Below the pieces are notes generated by a model. The model did not search any database and was not told the DNA's origin. It worked only from the letters and a program-made list of their open reading frames with translations. From assembly GCA_001801105.1 (NCBI GenBank), contig MGWS01000006.1, forward strand, positions 153,026 through 217,025: DNA of 64,000 nt, in the 5' to 3' direction. The position numbers were made by a program, and so were the translations under genes. Source of the DNA: Gallionellales bacterium GWA2_60_18. Its GTDB lineage: Bacteria; Pseudomonadota; Gammaproteobacteria; Burkholderiales; Gallionellaceae. Below, one piece after another: positions 1 through 8,891 of the stretch. How positions within the stretch are numbered: the stretch's first letter is position 1; each line of letters opens with the position of its first letter.

Positions 1-233
1 TCCTGGAAACTGCTGAGCGTGAGCGTTTGCAAACCTCTGGCTTGTCGAGTGCGCTCGCCGGACTGGACGAACGTAGCCGCCGCATCATCTCGGCGCGCTG
101 GTTGTGCGAGGAAGGAGAGGGCGCAACGCTGCATGAACTGGCTGCCGAATTCAACGTATCGGCGGAGCGCATTCGCCAGATCGAGCAAAAGGCACTGGGC
201 AGGATGCAGGTTGCGCTGGCATTACCTGCCTGA
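1..233 (+). CDS. rpoH: RNA polymerase heat-shock sigma factor RpoH (C-terminal end only)
   Basis: This is the last 76 or so codons of a gene that starts before the window; the open frame runs in frame 3 from base 3 to a TGA at 231-233. The segment with ATLHELAAEFNVSAERIRQ is sigma region 4.2, the helix-turn-helix that binds the -35 element. The preceding LDERSRRIISARWL is the typical RpoH form rather than that of RpoD or RpoS. RpoH directs core polymerase to heat-shock promoters. An inverted repeat follows directly and probably ends the transcript. Confidence 0.85.
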   Translation, partial: LETAERERLQTSGLSSALAGLDERSRRIISARWLCEEGEGATLHELAAEFNVSAERIRQIEQKALGRMQVALALPA

Positions 234-253
234 ACCGATTCGGCAACCCCATG

Positions 254-283
254 AAAAAGCCGCAGTGAACTGCGGCTTTTTTA
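254..283. terminator. Bidirectional rho-independent terminator between rpoH and sspB
   Basis: A stem of AGCCGCAG / CTGCGGCT closes a TGAA loop. It is flanked by an A-run on the left and a T-run on the right, so it can terminate transcription from both directions. It lies between the convergent ends of rpoH (+) and sspB (-) and overlaps the sspB stop codon at 281-283. Confidence 0.85.
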
Positions 284-679
284 TTTGACGATCTTCAGTT
301 GCGGACGTTGCGGCTTGGGCCTGGACGCATCATCCGCACCGCTTGCATCCGGCGGCGGCTGGTGCGGCTCCCCACCCTGAAACACCAGCCCCTGCCCGTT
401 CTCCTTGGCGAATATGCCGATGACCGCGACAACCGGAACCAGGAGATCGAATGGCGCACCGCCGAAACGTCCGCCGCAAGTGATGAACTCGTTGCCCAGC
501 TCCAGGTCGCGCACCGCACCCGCACCGATATTCAGCACGATCTCGCCGTCTTTCACATAGGCCTGCGGCACCTCGGTCTGCTCATCGACCCGCACCGCAA
601 GATACGGCGTCAACCCGCTATCCACGCACCATTCGTAGATCGCGCGGATCAGGTAGGGGCGCGTGGACAGGTCGCTCAT
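281..679 (-). CDS. sspB: ClpXP protease specificity-enhancing factor SspB
   Basis: 132 aa. SspB is a cytoplasmic adaptor that binds ssrA-tagged and some other substrates and delivers them to ClpXP. The N-terminal domain begins RPYLIRAIYEWCVDSGLTPYL, with a conserved NIGAGAVRDLELGNEFI core, as in the family. A Pro-rich flexible linker (about residues 105-125) leads to a short basic-hydrophobic tail, LKIVK, which matches the ClpX-tethering motif of SspB proteins. It lies 12 bp downstream of sspA on the same strand, an arrangement with petABC that is common in betaproteobacteria. Confidence 0.93.
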   Translation of the reverse strand: MSDLSTRPYLIRAIYEWCVDSGLTPYLAVRVDEQTEVPQAYVKDGEIVLNIGAGAVRDLELGNEFITCGGRFGGAPFDLLVPVVAVIGIFAKENGQGLVFQGGEPHQPPPDASGADDASRPKPQRPQLKIVK

Positions 680-691
680 GGGAGCTTCCCG

Positions 692-1288
692 TTACTTGCG
701 CATCGCCCGCTCGGAAGGCGTCAACGCGTCAATGAATCCCTGGCGGGAGAACAGCCGTTCGGCATATTTCATCAGCGGTGCGGCATCCTTGCCCATCTGG
801 ATGCCGTAATGCTCGAGCCGCCACAGCAGCGGCGCGATCGCCACGTCCAGCATGGAAAATTCGTCCGCCAGCAGGAATTTCTGCTTGGTCAGTATCTGCG
901 CGAGCTGGGTCAGGTTGTCGCGGATCGCGGCGCGTGCCTTGTCCGCAGTCTTGCCACCCTGCTCGATCACGTCCACCGGCCGGTAAAGCTCCTGCTCGAA
1001 GCGGTGCAGGAACAGGCGTGCCCGTCCGCGCATGACGGGATCAGGCGGCATCAGCTGCGGATGCGGGAACCGTTCATCGATGTATTCATTGATGATATTG
1101 GCCTCATACAGGATCAGGTCGCGTTCCACCAGGACCGGCACGGTATTGTATGGATTGATCACCGCGAGGTCTTCGCTGCGGTTCTGCATATCCACATCGA
1201 TCACCTCGAAATCCATGCCCTTTTCGTACAACACGATCCGGCAACGGTGGGAATAGGGGCACGTCGTGCCCGAGTAAAGTCGCATCAT
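692..1288 (-). CDS. sspA: Stringent starvation protein A (GST-fold, RNA polymerase-associated)
   Basis: 198 aa with a glutathione S-transferase fold: an N-terminal thioredoxin-like half with CPYSHRCRIVLYEKG, then a helical C-terminal half. ERFPHPQLMPPDPVMRGRARL is the diagnostic SspA stretch. In E. coli SspA binds RNA polymerase and helps stationary-phase and acid-stress expression; it lacks GST activity. A second ATG lies one codon inside, so the exact start could be one residue later. It precedes sspB and follows petC on the minus strand. Confidence 0.92.
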   Translation of the reverse strand: MMRLYSGTTCPYSHRCRIVLYEKGMDFEVIDVDMQNRSEDLAVINPYNTVPVLVERDLILYEANIINEYIDERFPHPQLMPPDPVMRGRARLFLHRFEQELYRPVDVIEQGGKTADKARAAIRDNLTQLAQILTKQKFLLADEFSMLDVAIAPLLWRLEHYGIQMGKDAAPLMKYAERLFSRQGFIDALTPSERAMRK

Positions 1289-1315
1289 AAGGAACCCGCA
1301 ATCATAAAGTCAGCG

Positions 1316-1350
1316 AACAAAAACCAAATGGCGGAGCCGACGGCTCCGCC
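1316..1350 (-). terminator. Terminator downstream of petC
   Basis: On the minus strand the perfect inverted repeat GGCGGAGCC GTC GGCTCCGCC (1350 to 1330) is followed by a T-rich stretch, ATTTGGTTTTTG. It lies between the petC stop at 1413 and the sspA start at 1288. It would end most petABC transcription before sspA. Confidence 0.7.
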
Positions 1351-1412
1351 ATGATGGCACTCAGCAGCTACTGGCAAGCTACCACAAATGAATTGTGGCT
1401 TTCAACTGCGTA

Positions 1413-2138
1413 TTAGTGAATGTCCTTCCAGAACTCTTTCTTCAGCAGATAAGTCAGGATCAGGAGCACGAACAGGAAACCCAGCACGATATAGCCAAGA
1501 TCATAGCGCACCAGCTTGGCCGGCTCACTCATGAAGTCGAGATAATTGACCAGATCAGCGACCGTCGCATCAAACTCTGCGGTACTCATGGAACCGGGAG
1601 TGGTCAGCTTCAGGGTCTTCACTTCATGTCCATCGCGATTCTCGACATGCAGCTCCTGATCGCCCTGCAAGCCGCCCAGCACGTTCGGCATGCCTACGGA
1701 GGGGAATACCAGATTGTTCACCCCGGTCGCGCTGTTGGCATCCACATAAAAACCGCGCAGGTAGGTGTACAGCCAGTCCACGCCACGCACGCGCGCGATC
1801 ACGCTCAGGTCGGGCGGAGCCACGCCATAGGCCGCTTTCGCGGTCTCGGCATCCATGGCCGCAGCCATGGTCGAGCCGACCTTGCTGCCTTCCGGCAACA
1901 GCGCCTTGATCTGATCCTCGGTCATACCGATATCCATCAGACGGTTGTAGCGCATGAAGGAAGCGCTGTGGCAAGCCATACAGTTGGCGACAAAGAACTG
2001 CGCCCCGCGTTGCAGCGAAACCCTGTCCTTCAGGTCAACCGGTGCCGTATCCAGATGAACGCCGGCTCCGCTGGCGCTCGCCATCGCCGGTACCAGCATC
2101 AGTAGTACCAGCATCCCTAGTTTTTTGATTGCTTTCAT
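1413..2138 (-). CDS. petC: Ubiquinol-cytochrome c reductase, cytochrome c1 subunit
   Basis: 241 aa. This is the membrane-anchored c1 heme subunit of the bc1 complex, taking electrons from the Rieske centre and passing them to soluble cytochrome c. A signal peptide (about residues 1-22) is followed by one heme site, CMACH. An MPNVLGG segment lies where c1 proteins carry the methionine region. A C-terminal transmembrane helix (about 215-235) ends in the basic tail KKEFWKDIH. It is the last gene of petABC, 22 bp after petB. Confidence 0.95.
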   Translation of the reverse strand: MKAIKKLGMLVLLMLVPAMASASGAGVHLDTAPVDLKDRVSLQRGAQFFVANCMACHSASFMRYNRLMDIGMTEDQIKALLPEGSKVGSTMAAAMDAETAKAAYGVAPPDLSVIARVRGVDWLYTYLRGFYVDANSATGVNNLVFPSVGMPNVLGGLQGDQELHVENRDGHEVKTLKLTTPGSMSTAEFDATVADLVNYLDFMSEPAKLVRYDLGYIVLGFLFVLLILTYLLKKEFWKDIH

Positions 2139-2160
2139 GTCAACGAACCTCTCTGAATTT

Positions 2161-3396
2161 TTAGTGGAACGTCACGCGTTCAGGCTCTGGCTTGCACTTG
2201 TCGATCTTGGTGTACCACGGCATCAGGATGAAGAATGCGAAGTACACGACCGAGAACACTTGAGCCAGCAGCGTGTAGGTGGGGGTCACAGGTTGCGTGC
2301 CCAACCAGCCAAGCACGATAAAGCTGATCACGAACAACGCCAAGGCCACCTTGAAGATCGGGCCACGATAGCGGATCGACTTGACCTTGCCGCGGTCCAG
2401 CCAGGGCAGGAATACGAGAGCCACCGCACCGACACCCATCGCCACCACGCCGGGGAACTGCGAGCCAAACAGTGGCGGCACTGCGCGCAGGAGGGAGTAA
2501 TACGGCGTGAAGTACCACACCGGCGCGATATGCTCGGGTGTCTTCAACGGATTGGCCGGGATGAAGTTATTGGCTTCAATGAAGTAACCGCCCATGTCCG
2601 GCGCAAAGAACAGCACCGCGCAGAACACGATCAGGAAGCCGACCACACCCACCATATCCTTGACGGAGTAGTAGGGGTGGAACGGGATGCCGTCCAGCGG
2701 ATGGCCGTCGGGGCCTTTGTTCTTCTTGATCTCGATGCCGTCCGGGTTGTTGGAGCCGACCTTGTGCAGGGCAACGATATGCACGAACACGATACCCACC
2801 AGAACCAGCGGGACTGCGATCACATGCAGTGCGAAGAAGCGGTTCAGTGTGGCATCAGAGATCACATAGTCACCACGGATCAGCACGGACAGATCGGGAC
2901 CGATGAACGGCACGGCAGAGAACAGGTTGACGATCACCTGCGCGCCCCAGAACGACATCTGGCCCCAAGGCAGCAAATATCCCATGAAGGCTTCGGCCAT
3001 CAGCGCCAGATAAATCACCATACCGATGATCCACAGCAGTTCGCGCGGCTTCTTGTAGGAACCGTACATCATGCCGCGGAACATGTGCAGATAGACCACC
3101 ACGAAGAACATCGAAGCGCCGGTGGAGTGAACGTAGCGCATCAGCCAGCCCCACTGCACGTCGCGCATGATGTATTCGACGGAAGCGAAGGCGAATAGTG
3201 CGTCCGGCTTGTAGCTCATGGTCAGGAAAATGCCGCTGGCGATTTGAATCACCAGCACCAACAATGCCAACGAGCCGAAGAAATACCAGAAATTGAAGTT
3301 TTTCGGCGCGTAGTACTCGGAGAGATGCTCCTTCCAAGTGGGCGTCAGCGGGAAGCGGTCATCGACCCATCCGAGCAGGTTTTTCAATAGTTTCAT
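2161..3396 (-). CDS. petB: Ubiquinol-cytochrome c reductase, cytochrome b subunit
   Basis: 411 aa integral membrane subunit of the bc1 complex carrying hemes bL and bH and the Qo and Qi sites. The heme ligand pairs appear to be H90/H104 and H191/H206. The Qo-site motif is PVWY (about 292-295) instead of PEWY, a variant known in some beta- and gammaproteobacteria. The chain is full length, with eight expected transmembrane helices. The start ATG overlaps the petA stop by one base (TAATG), which implies translational coupling. Confidence 0.96.
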   Translation of the reverse strand: MKLLKNLLGWVDDRFPLTPTWKEHLSEYYAPKNFNFWYFFGSLALLVLVIQIASGIFLTMSYKPDALFAFASVEYIMRDVQWGWLMRYVHSTGASMFFVVVYLHMFRGMMYGSYKKPRELLWIIGMVIYLALMAEAFMGYLLPWGQMSFWGAQVIVNLFSAVPFIGPDLSVLIRGDYVISDATLNRFFALHVIAVPLVLVGIVFVHIVALHKVGSNNPDGIEIKKNKGPDGHPLDGIPFHPYYSVKDMVGVVGFLIVFCAVLFFAPDMGGYFIEANNFIPANPLKTPEHIAPVWYFTPYYSLLRAVPPLFGSQFPGVVAMGVGAVALVFLPWLDRGKVKSIRYRGPIFKVALALFVISFIVLGWLGTQPVTPTYTLLAQVFSVVYFAFFILMPWYTKIDKCKPEPERVTFH

Positions 3397-3992
3397 TATG
3401 CGGCTCCCTTTTGCTTGTCGTCACCGATCAACAACATGGTATCGCTGAGATACTGGTGCGGAGGAATGATCAGATTGGTCGGCGCAGGCGAACCCTTGTA
3501 AACGCGTGCCGCCATATCGAAGCGCGAACCGTGGCACGGGCAGTACCAGCCGCCGCCCCAGTCAGCGCCGAGGTCGGCAGGCGCCACTTCCGGACGGAAA
3601 GTCGGCGAGCAGCCCAGATGGGTGCAAACGCCGATCGCCACGAAAAACTCCGGCTTGATCGAGCGAGCAGCATTGTTGCAGTATTCGGGCTGCTGCGGAA
3701 CCGAAAGGGTCGGGTCGGTCAGATCGCCTTCATGCTTGGCCAGCAAATCGAGCATTTCCGGGGTGCGGCGCACGATCCATACCGGCTTGCCCTGCCATTC
3801 GACGGTCTTCATCGTGCCGGGTTCGATAGTGCTGATATCCACCTCGATCGGTGCGCCGGCGGCCTTGGCGCGTTCGCTGGGCTGAAAACTCAGCACGAAT
3901 GGTACTGCCGCACCTGCTGCTGCGACCCCACCGGCTGCCGAAGTGGCCACCAGAAGGAGTCGCCGCTTGCTGCGATCCACATTGTCAGTCAT
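3396..3992 (-). CDS. petA: Ubiquinol-cytochrome c reductase, Rieske iron-sulfur subunit
   Basis: 198 aa from the chosen start. The two cluster-binding boxes CTHLGC and CPCHGS hold the [2Fe-2S] centre that oxidises quinol at Qo. The N-terminus carries a twin-arginine type anchor (SKRRLLLVATSAAGG) needed for Tat export. I chose the ATG at 3992 because AGGGAAGAG sits just upstream; an in-frame ATG at 4010 would add six residues but has no good ribosome site. It is the first gene of petABC. Confidence 0.95.
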   Translation of the reverse strand: MTDNVDRSKRRLLLVATSAAGGVAAAGAAVPFVLSFQPSERAKAAGAPIEVDISTIEPGTMKTVEWQGKPVWIVRRTPEMLDLLAKHEGDLTDPTLSVPQQPEYCNNAARSIKPEFFVAIGVCTHLGCSPTFRPEVAPADLGADWGGGWYCPCHGSRFDMAARVYKGSPAPTNLIIPPHQYLSDTMLLIGDDKQKGAA

Positions 3993-4277
3993 GACATCTC
4001 TTCCCTTCATCTAAAAGAAAATAAAAACTATAACTCCCCTCCCGAAGCTGGCGTTCGGGACGATCAAAACCTTGGCTTGCACTGCCAATCTTGTTATGGA
4101 TACCGGAAGGCAGAACAGAAGCGCAGCGCTGGAAATCAAGACCCGCTTGATGAGACGCAGACACACCGCGAACATCGTTCAAGCCCGCCATTTTACTTGG
4201 CAAAACAACCTGCCGCAAGCATGGCTATGGACGAGCAACAAATCTCATGATAAACAGCCAGTTGCAATGGATTGGCG
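3993..4277. promoter_or_regulatory. Intergenic region upstream of petA
   Basis: About 285 bp separate the nif3-like gene from petA on the same strand. It holds a small inverted repeat, CCCGAA/TTCGGG at 4041-4059, and an AT-rich stretch (4010-4033) next to petA. No convincing gene is present; it presumably carries the petABC promoter, but I could not place clear -35/-10 boxes. Confidence 0.4.
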
Positions 4278-5036
4278 CTAGACGGGATTGTCCTGGTCGA
4301 AGAAGCGATGCTCGAGGCCGAAACGCGCCGACAAATGCGCCCCAAGTGCCTGAATACCGTAGCGCTCGGTGGCATGATGTCCCGCCGCGATGAATGCCAC
4401 GCCGCTTTCCTGCACGAGGTGGAAATTCTGCTCGGAGATTTCGCCGGTAATGTAGGCATCTACGCCTTGCGCGATGGCGGCCTCAAAATAACCTTGCGCT
4501 GCACCGCTGCACCACGCGACTTTCTGCACGATCCGGCTTGCGTCGCCGATCGCCAGGGGAGCGCGCTGCAGCGCCTGCGCGACCCGCAAGGCAAATTGCT
4601 CAAGCGTCCGGGGTTGCTCAAGCAAGCCGACGCACGCGATGTCCTGCTCGCCGAACCGGCCCGACTCCACCAGCCCGAGCAATTTGCCGAGTTGCGCGTT
4701 GTTGCCCAGTTCGGGATGGGCGTCGAGCGGCAGGTGATAGGCCAGCAGACTCACATCGCTCTCCAGCAGGCGGGCGATGCGCCGTTTTTTGATGCCCGTG
4801 ATGGTCGCATCTTCATTGCGCCAGAAATAGCCGTGGTGCACCAGAATGGCATCCGCCCCCCAGGCGACAGCCTCGTCCAGCACCTGCTGCGAAGCCGTGA
4901 CGGCAGTGGCGATACGCCGCACCTCGGCGCGACCTTCCACCTGCAAGCCGTTCGGGCTGTAATCCCTGAACAGCCCGGTTTGCAGCAGGCTTGCGTTATA
5001 ATCGCATAACTCATTGAGCAACACGGCTTTCTCCAT
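4278..5036 (-). CDS. Nif3-like dinuclear metal centre hexameric protein
   Basis: 252 aa, the usual length of the YbgI/NIF3 family. The metal-binding signatures are visible: an ILVHHGYFW block near residue 90 and GHHATERYG near the C-terminus. Members form toroidal hexamers with two metal ions per subunit. Their role is poorly defined; a GTP cyclohydrolase 1 type 2 label in databases is weakly supported. The gene is divergent from the downstream protease and separated from it by 28 bp. Confidence 0.88.
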   Translation of the reverse strand: MEKAVLLNELCDYNASLLQTGLFRDYSPNGLQVEGRAEVRRIATAVTASQQVLDEAVAWGADAILVHHGYFWRNEDATITGIKKRRIARLLESDVSLLAYHLPLDAHPELGNNAQLGKLLGLVESGRFGEQDIACVGLLEQPRTLEQFALRVAQALQRAPLAIGDASRIVQKVAWCSGAAQGYFEAAIAQGVDAYITGEISEQNFHLVQESGVAFIAAGHHATERYGIQALGAHLSARFGLEHRFFDQDNPV

Positions 5037-5064
5037 ATCCCGAAGCAGACCAATTTATCATACC

Positions 5065-6219
5065 ATGCGCAAACACTGGCTCCTGTTCACCCAGACCGTC
5101 ACCATCGCGCTCGCGCTGTTGTTCGTCGTCCATACCCTCAAGCCGGAGCTGTTGCCGAATGCTGCGCGCAGCGGTGTCATTACACTGTATGAAAGCGTGC
5201 CGGGCACCACGGAAGACAAGCCGCCGGTAACGGGGCTGAGCGGCGCGGCGCAAAAAGCCATGCCCGCCGTGGTGAACATCTTCACCAGCACCGTCGTCAA
5301 CGCCCCATCCAACCCGCTGCTGGACGATCCGTATTTCCGCTTCTTCTTCGGCGATCCGGAGGATAGCGAACCACAGGACAACTCCAGCCTGGGCTCGGGC
5401 GTCATCGTCAGTCACGACGGCTACATTCTGACCAACCATCACGTGGTGGAAGCCGCCGACCAGATCGAGGTCGCCTTGGCCGACGGGCGCAAAGCCAAGG
5501 CACACGTCATCGGTTCCGATCCGGAAACCGACCTAGCCGTCATCAAGATCGAATTGCCGGGCAAACTGCCCGCCATCACCTTCGGCCACCCGGAACAGGC
5601 ACGCGTCGGCGATCTGGTGCTCGCCATCGGCAACCCCTTCGGCGTGGGGCAGACCGTCACCATGGGCATCATCAGCGCGCTCAAGCGCGATCATCTGGGG
5701 CTGAACACCTTCGAGAACTTCATCCAGACCGATGCCGCGATCAACCCCGGCAATTCCGGCGGGGCGCTGGTCGATGCCAACGGCGACCTGATCGGCATCA
5801 ACAGCGCGATCTATTCGCCGAACGGCGGCTCGCTCGGTATCGGTTTCGCCATTCCCACCAGCACCGCGAAAAAGACCATGGAGCAGATCATCCAGACCGG
5901 CTCGGTGACACGCGGCTGGATCGGCGCAGGCGTCCAGGAACTGACCCCGGAACTGGCCGAATCTTTCGAACTGGGGGACACCGGAGGTGTGCTGATCACC
6001 GAGGTGATACGCAACAGCCCGTCGGAACAGGCCGGCATCAAACCCGGCGACATCTTGGTTGCGATCGATAGCACCCCCATCCGTGACTGGACCGTCATGC
6101 TGGAAAGCATCGCCAATATGCCGCCCGGCAAGATTGCCACAGTCAGATTGATGCGCGACGGCAAGGAAATCAGTCTGCAGGTAACCATCGGCAAGCGGCC
6201 CAAACCCCGACAGCAATAG
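5065..6219 (+). CDS. Membrane-anchored HtrA/Deg-type serine protease with one PDZ domain
   Basis: 384 aa. One N-terminal transmembrane segment (about residues 8-24) anchors a periplasmic trypsin-like domain. The catalytic triad is visible: H126 in TNHHVVEA, D156 in DPETDLAV, and S231 in NPGNSGGAL. A single PDZ domain fills about 285-375. One PDZ plus an anchor resembles DegS/AlgW, which sense unfolded porins and start the envelope stress response. Such a monitor would fit a genome with large outer-membrane barrels. The ATG at 5065 is preferred over one at 5014, which would overlap the divergent gene. Confidence 0.9.
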   Translation: MRKHWLLFTQTVTIALALLFVVHTLKPELLPNAARSGVITLYESVPGTTEDKPPVTGLSGAAQKAMPAVVNIFTSTVVNAPSNPLLDDPYFRFFFGDPEDSEPQDNSSLGSGVIVSHDGYILTNHHVVEAADQIEVALADGRKAKAHVIGSDPETDLAVIKIELPGKLPAITFGHPEQARVGDLVLAIGNPFGVGQTVTMGIISALKRDHLGLNTFENFIQTDAAINPGNSGGALVDANGDLIGINSAIYSPNGGSLGIGFAIPTSTAKKTMEQIIQTGSVTRGWIGAGVQELTPELAESFELGDTGGVLITEVIRNSPSEQAGIKPGDILVAIDSTPIRDWTVMLESIANMPPGKIATVRLMRDGKEISLQVTIGKRPKPRQQ

Positions 6220-6233
6220 GCGAAACGCCTATT
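6215..6233. terminator. Hairpin across two convergent stop codons
   Basis: A perfect 8-bp inverted repeat, AATAGGCG / CGCCTATT with a 3-base loop, includes the stop codons of both the HtrA-type protease (+) and tatC (-). There is no clear T-run on either side, so termination is plausible but not certain. Confidence 0.5.
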
Positions 6234-6966
6234 CCTGCACCTGCGCCCTGGTCTTGCCCTTGCCCGTCATGACCGCCACGATGATCCCCGCCTCATAGAG
6301 CAACCACAGCGGTATGGCCATCATGAATTGCGATACCACATCCGGCGGCGTGAAGATCGCGCCCACCACGAACGCCCCGACGATGATGTAGGGACGTGCT
6401 TCGCGTAATTTTTCGACCGTCACCATCCCCATCCATACCAGCAGCACCACAGCCACCGGCGTCTGGAAGGCGATACCAAAGGCAATGAACATGCCGATGG
6501 CGAAACTGAGGTACTCGTTGATGTCGGTCATCACCGCCACGCCCTCCGGCGCGGTGCCCGTAATGAAGCCGAACACCATTGGAAAGACCGCGAAATAGAC
6601 GAATGCCATGCCGATGAAGAACAGCGAGGTGCTGGCAAAGATGAGCGGAACGACCATGCGTTTCTCGTGCGCATACAGCCCGGGCGCGATGAAGCGCCAC
6701 ATCTGCCAAAGGATGTAGGGCAAGGTGATCAGGAAGGCGGCCATCATTGCCACCTTGAGCGGCACGAAAAATGGAGTGGTGACGCCGGTGGCGATCATCT
6801 GCCCGCCCTTGGGCAACTTGGCCAGCAGCGGCTGTGCCAGCAGGGTATAGAGGTCGCTCGCCCAGGGAAACAGGCAAATGAACGTCACCAGCAGGACGAT
6901 CGCCATCTGCACCAAACGGTTGCGCAATTCCAGCAAATGCGTGATCAGGGTTTCCGTCGTATTCAT
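6229..6966 (-). CDS. tatC: Sec-independent (twin-arginine) translocase subunit TatC
   Basis: 245 aa polytopic membrane protein with six expected helices. The N-terminus ETLITHLLELRNRL is the conserved TatC cytoplasmic segment that contacts the twin-arginine signal. The start at 6966 is supported by AGGGGA upstream. TatC recognises folded Tat substrates such as the Rieske protein encoded nearby. In many betaproteobacteria tatA and tatB lie between the HIT gene and tatC; here only 19 bp separate them, so tatA/tatB must be elsewhere. Confidence 0.95.
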   Translation of the reverse strand: MNTTETLITHLLELRNRLVQMAIVLLVTFICLFPWASDLYTLLAQPLLAKLPKGGQMIATGVTTPFFVPLKVAMMAAFLITLPYILWQMWRFIAPGLYAHEKRMVVPLIFASTSLFFIGMAFVYFAVFPMVFGFITGTAPEGVAVMTDINEYLSFAIGMFIAFGIAFQTPVAVVLLVWMGMVTVEKLREARPYIIVGAFVVGAIFTPPDVVSQFMMAIPLWLLYEAGIIVAVMTGKGKTRAQVQE

Positions 6967-6985
6967 TAAAGGTTTCCCCTGAAAG

Positions 6986-7336
6986 TCAGTTTCGCCGCAC
7001 CATGGGCGGAATATTGCCGCCGCCGATGACATGGATATGCAAATGGAACACTTCCTGCCCGCCGCCCTTACCGGTATTAATCACGGTACGGAAGCCGTTT
7101 TCCAGTCCCTGCTCGCGCGCCAGTTTCGGCGCCAGCAACAGCATCCTGCCCAGCAGGGACGCATGCCCGGCATCAGCTTCCATCAGTGAAGCCAGATGCA
7201 GTTTTGGCACCAGCATGAAATGCACTGGCGCGACCGGATTGATGTCATGAAAAGCGATCACCTCATCGTCCTCATACACCTTGCGGCATGGTATCTCGCC
7301 GCGTGCGATCCTGCAGAAGATACAGCTCTCGCTCAT
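6986..7336 (-). CDS. HIT-family nucleotide-binding hydrolase (HINT-like)
   Basis: 116 aa. The C-terminal [10 protein letters not shown] is the histidine triad, and [19 protein letters not shown] is the typical N-terminus of the HINT branch. HINT proteins hydrolyse purine nucleoside phosphoramidates. The ATG overlaps the hisE stop by four bases (ATGA), so it is the distal cistron of the his operon. This his-HIT-tat order is conserved in betaproteobacteria. Confidence 0.92.
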   Translation of the reverse strand: MSESCIFCRIARGEIPCRKVYEDDEVIAFHDINPVAPVHFMLVPKLHLASLMEADAGHASLLGRMLLLAPKLAREQGLENGFRTVINTGKGGGQEVFHLHIHVIGGGNIPPMVRRN

Positions 7337-7650
7337 TTCCGGCTCGCCTTCTCTTCGATGCCCGACAATCCTTCGCGCCGTGCCAACTCGTTCAATACAT
7401 CCTCCGCGCGCAATCCCTTGTGCGCCAGCAACACCATGCAATGGAACCACAGGTCCGCGGTCTCGTACACCAGATGGGATTTATCACCCTCCTTGCTCGC
7501 CAGGATGACCTCGGTCGCTTCCTCGCCGATCTTTTTCAAGATGGCATCTTCGCCCTTGCCGAACAGCTTGGCGACATAAGAACTTTCCGGCGACGCCTGT
7601 TTGCGCGCCTCCAGCATCCCGGTCAGTCGTTGCAGAATATCATCGCTCAT
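7333..7650 (-). CDS. hisE: Phosphoribosyl-ATP diphosphatase
   Basis: 105 aa all-alpha NTP pyrophosphohydrolase for the second step of histidine synthesis. The metal-binding helix [10 protein letters not shown] and the following [14 protein letters not shown] match the family. It is a stand-alone protein, not fused to HisI. It overlaps the hisI stop by 11 bp and the HIT start by 4 bp. Confidence 0.94.
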   Translation of the reverse strand: MSDDILQRLTGMLEARKQASPESSYVAKLFGKGEDAILKKIGEEATEVILASKEGDKSHLVYETADLWFHCMVLLAHKGLRAEDVLNELARREGLSGIEEKASRK

Positions 7651-8038
7651 TTTTGTATATCTCCTCCGGAGATTTCAGCACGGCGTCCACCTCCACCCAC
7701 ATGCCGTTTTCCAGCCGACTGTAAAAGCAGCTCTCGCGACCGGTATGACATGCGATACCGCCCTGCTGCTCGACCAGCAACAGGATGACATCGCCGTCGC
7801 AATCGAGCCGGATCTCCTTGACCCGCTGGATATGTCCGGACTCCTCGCCCTTATGCCACAGCTTCCGGCGCGAACGCGACCAGTACACCGCCTCGTTCTT
7901 CTGCCAGGTCAGCTTCAGCGCCTCGCGGTTCATCCAGGCCATCATCAGCACCCGCCCGGTCACAGCATCCTGCGCGATGGCAGGAACCAGACCGTCTTCC
8001 GACCAGTTCACCTTGTTCAGCCAGATATCGTTGCTCAT
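7640..8038 (-). CDS. hisI: Phosphoribosyl-AMP cyclohydrolase
   Basis: 132 aa zinc enzyme opening the purine ring in step three of histidine synthesis. The conserved [21 protein letters not shown] and the following RESCF supply the metal-binding Asp and Cys residues. Its start is preceded by a strong GGAGG. A 94-bp gap separates it from hisF, the largest gap in this otherwise compact operon. Confidence 0.95.
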   Translation of the reverse strand: MSNDIWLNKVNWSEDGLVPAIAQDAVTGRVLMMAWMNREALKLTWQKNEAVYWSRSRRKLWHKGEESGHIQRVKEIRLDCDGDVILLLVEQQGGIACHTGRESCFYSRLENGMWVEVDAVLKSPEEIYKNER

Positions 8039-8132
8039 AACCGCACCTCCAACACGTTACTGGCGCAGCCAGCCGTTTGCGGGAGGAGGTGCGATGCGGT
8101 TATTCCCGCACCCGTCACATTCGCGCACCGTG
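8039..8132. repeat. hisF-hisI spacer with a repeated ribosome-site segment
   Basis: On the minus strand GAGGTGCGGTTATGA occurs twice: at the end of hisF (8147 to about 8133) and as the ribosome site and start of hisI (about 8051 to 8037). A related inverted copy, GAGGTGCGATGCGGTTATT, lies near 8085-8104. A local duplication of the hisF tail is a simple explanation. No gene is present. Confidence 0.45.
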
Positions 8133-8891
8133 TCATAACCGCACCTCGATACCCTGTTGCGCCATGAACTGCTTGGCCTGTTGCACGGTGTATTCGCCAA
8201 AATGGAAGATGCTAGCAGCCAGCACCGCATCCGCGCCGCCGATCTTCACGCCGTCGGCGAGATGCTGCAGGTTGCCGACACCGCCGCTGGCGATCACCGG
8301 CACCTCCAGCGCATCGGTCACGGCGCGCGTGAGCTGAAGGTCGAAACCGTTCTTCTGTCCATCCCTGTCCATGCTGGTCAGCAGTATCTCGCCCGCACCC
8401 AGACTCTGCATCTTCTTCGCCCATTCCACCGCATCCAGGCCGGTAGCCTTGCGCCCGCCGTGAGTGAATACTTCCCACTTGTCCATACCGACCTGTTTGG
8501 CGTCGATCGCCACCACGATGCACTGCGAACCGTAGCGCCCCGCCGCATCCGCGACCAGTTGCGGGTTCAGCACGGCGGAGGTGTTAATGCTGATCTTGTC
8601 GGCACCGGCATTGAGCAGGTTGCGCACGTCCTGCACCTCGCGCACGCCACCGCCGACGGTAAGCGGGATGAATACTTGCGACGCGACCTGCTCGATAATG
8701 CGAAAGATGATGCCGCGGTCGTCAGAACTGGCGGTGATATCAAGGAAAGTCAGTTCGTCCGCGCCCTGCTCGTCGTAACGGCGCGCGATCTCCACCGGAT
8801 CACCGGCATCGCGCAGCTCGACGAAGCTGACGCCTTTGACCACGCGACCGGCAGTCACATCGAGACAGGGAATGATGCGTTTTGCCAGCAT
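8133..8891 (-). CDS. hisF: Imidazole glycerol phosphate synthase, cyclase subunit
   Basis: 252 aa TIM barrel that uses ammonia delivered by HisH to make imidazole glycerol phosphate and AICAR. Catalytic Asp residues are in [15 protein letters not shown] and [13 protein letters not shown]. The ATG at 8891 overlaps the hisA stop by one base. Longer upstream in-frame extensions run into hisA and were rejected. Confidence 0.96.
   Translation of the reverse strand: MLAKRIIPCLDVTAGRVVKGVSFVELRDAGDPVEIARRYDEQGADELTFLDITASSDDRGIIFRIIEQVASQVFIPLTVGGGVREVQDVRNLLNAGADKISINTSAVLNPQLVADAAGRYGSQCIVVAIDAKQVGMDKWEVFTHGGRKATGLDAVEWAKKMQSLGAGEILLTSMDRDGQKNGFDLQLTRAVTDALEVPVIASGGVGNLQHLADGVKIGGADAVLAASIFHFGEYTVQQAKQFMAQQGIEVRL

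Noticed and set aside
2500..2530. PVWY in place of PEWY in cytochrome b, and 14 residues between the second heme His pair
   Set aside because: Both are known variants in beta- and gammaproteobacterial bc1 complexes.
4072..4281. 69-codon frame upstream of petA
   Set aside because: Overlaps the end of the nif3-like gene on the other strand and lacks a ribosome site and homology.
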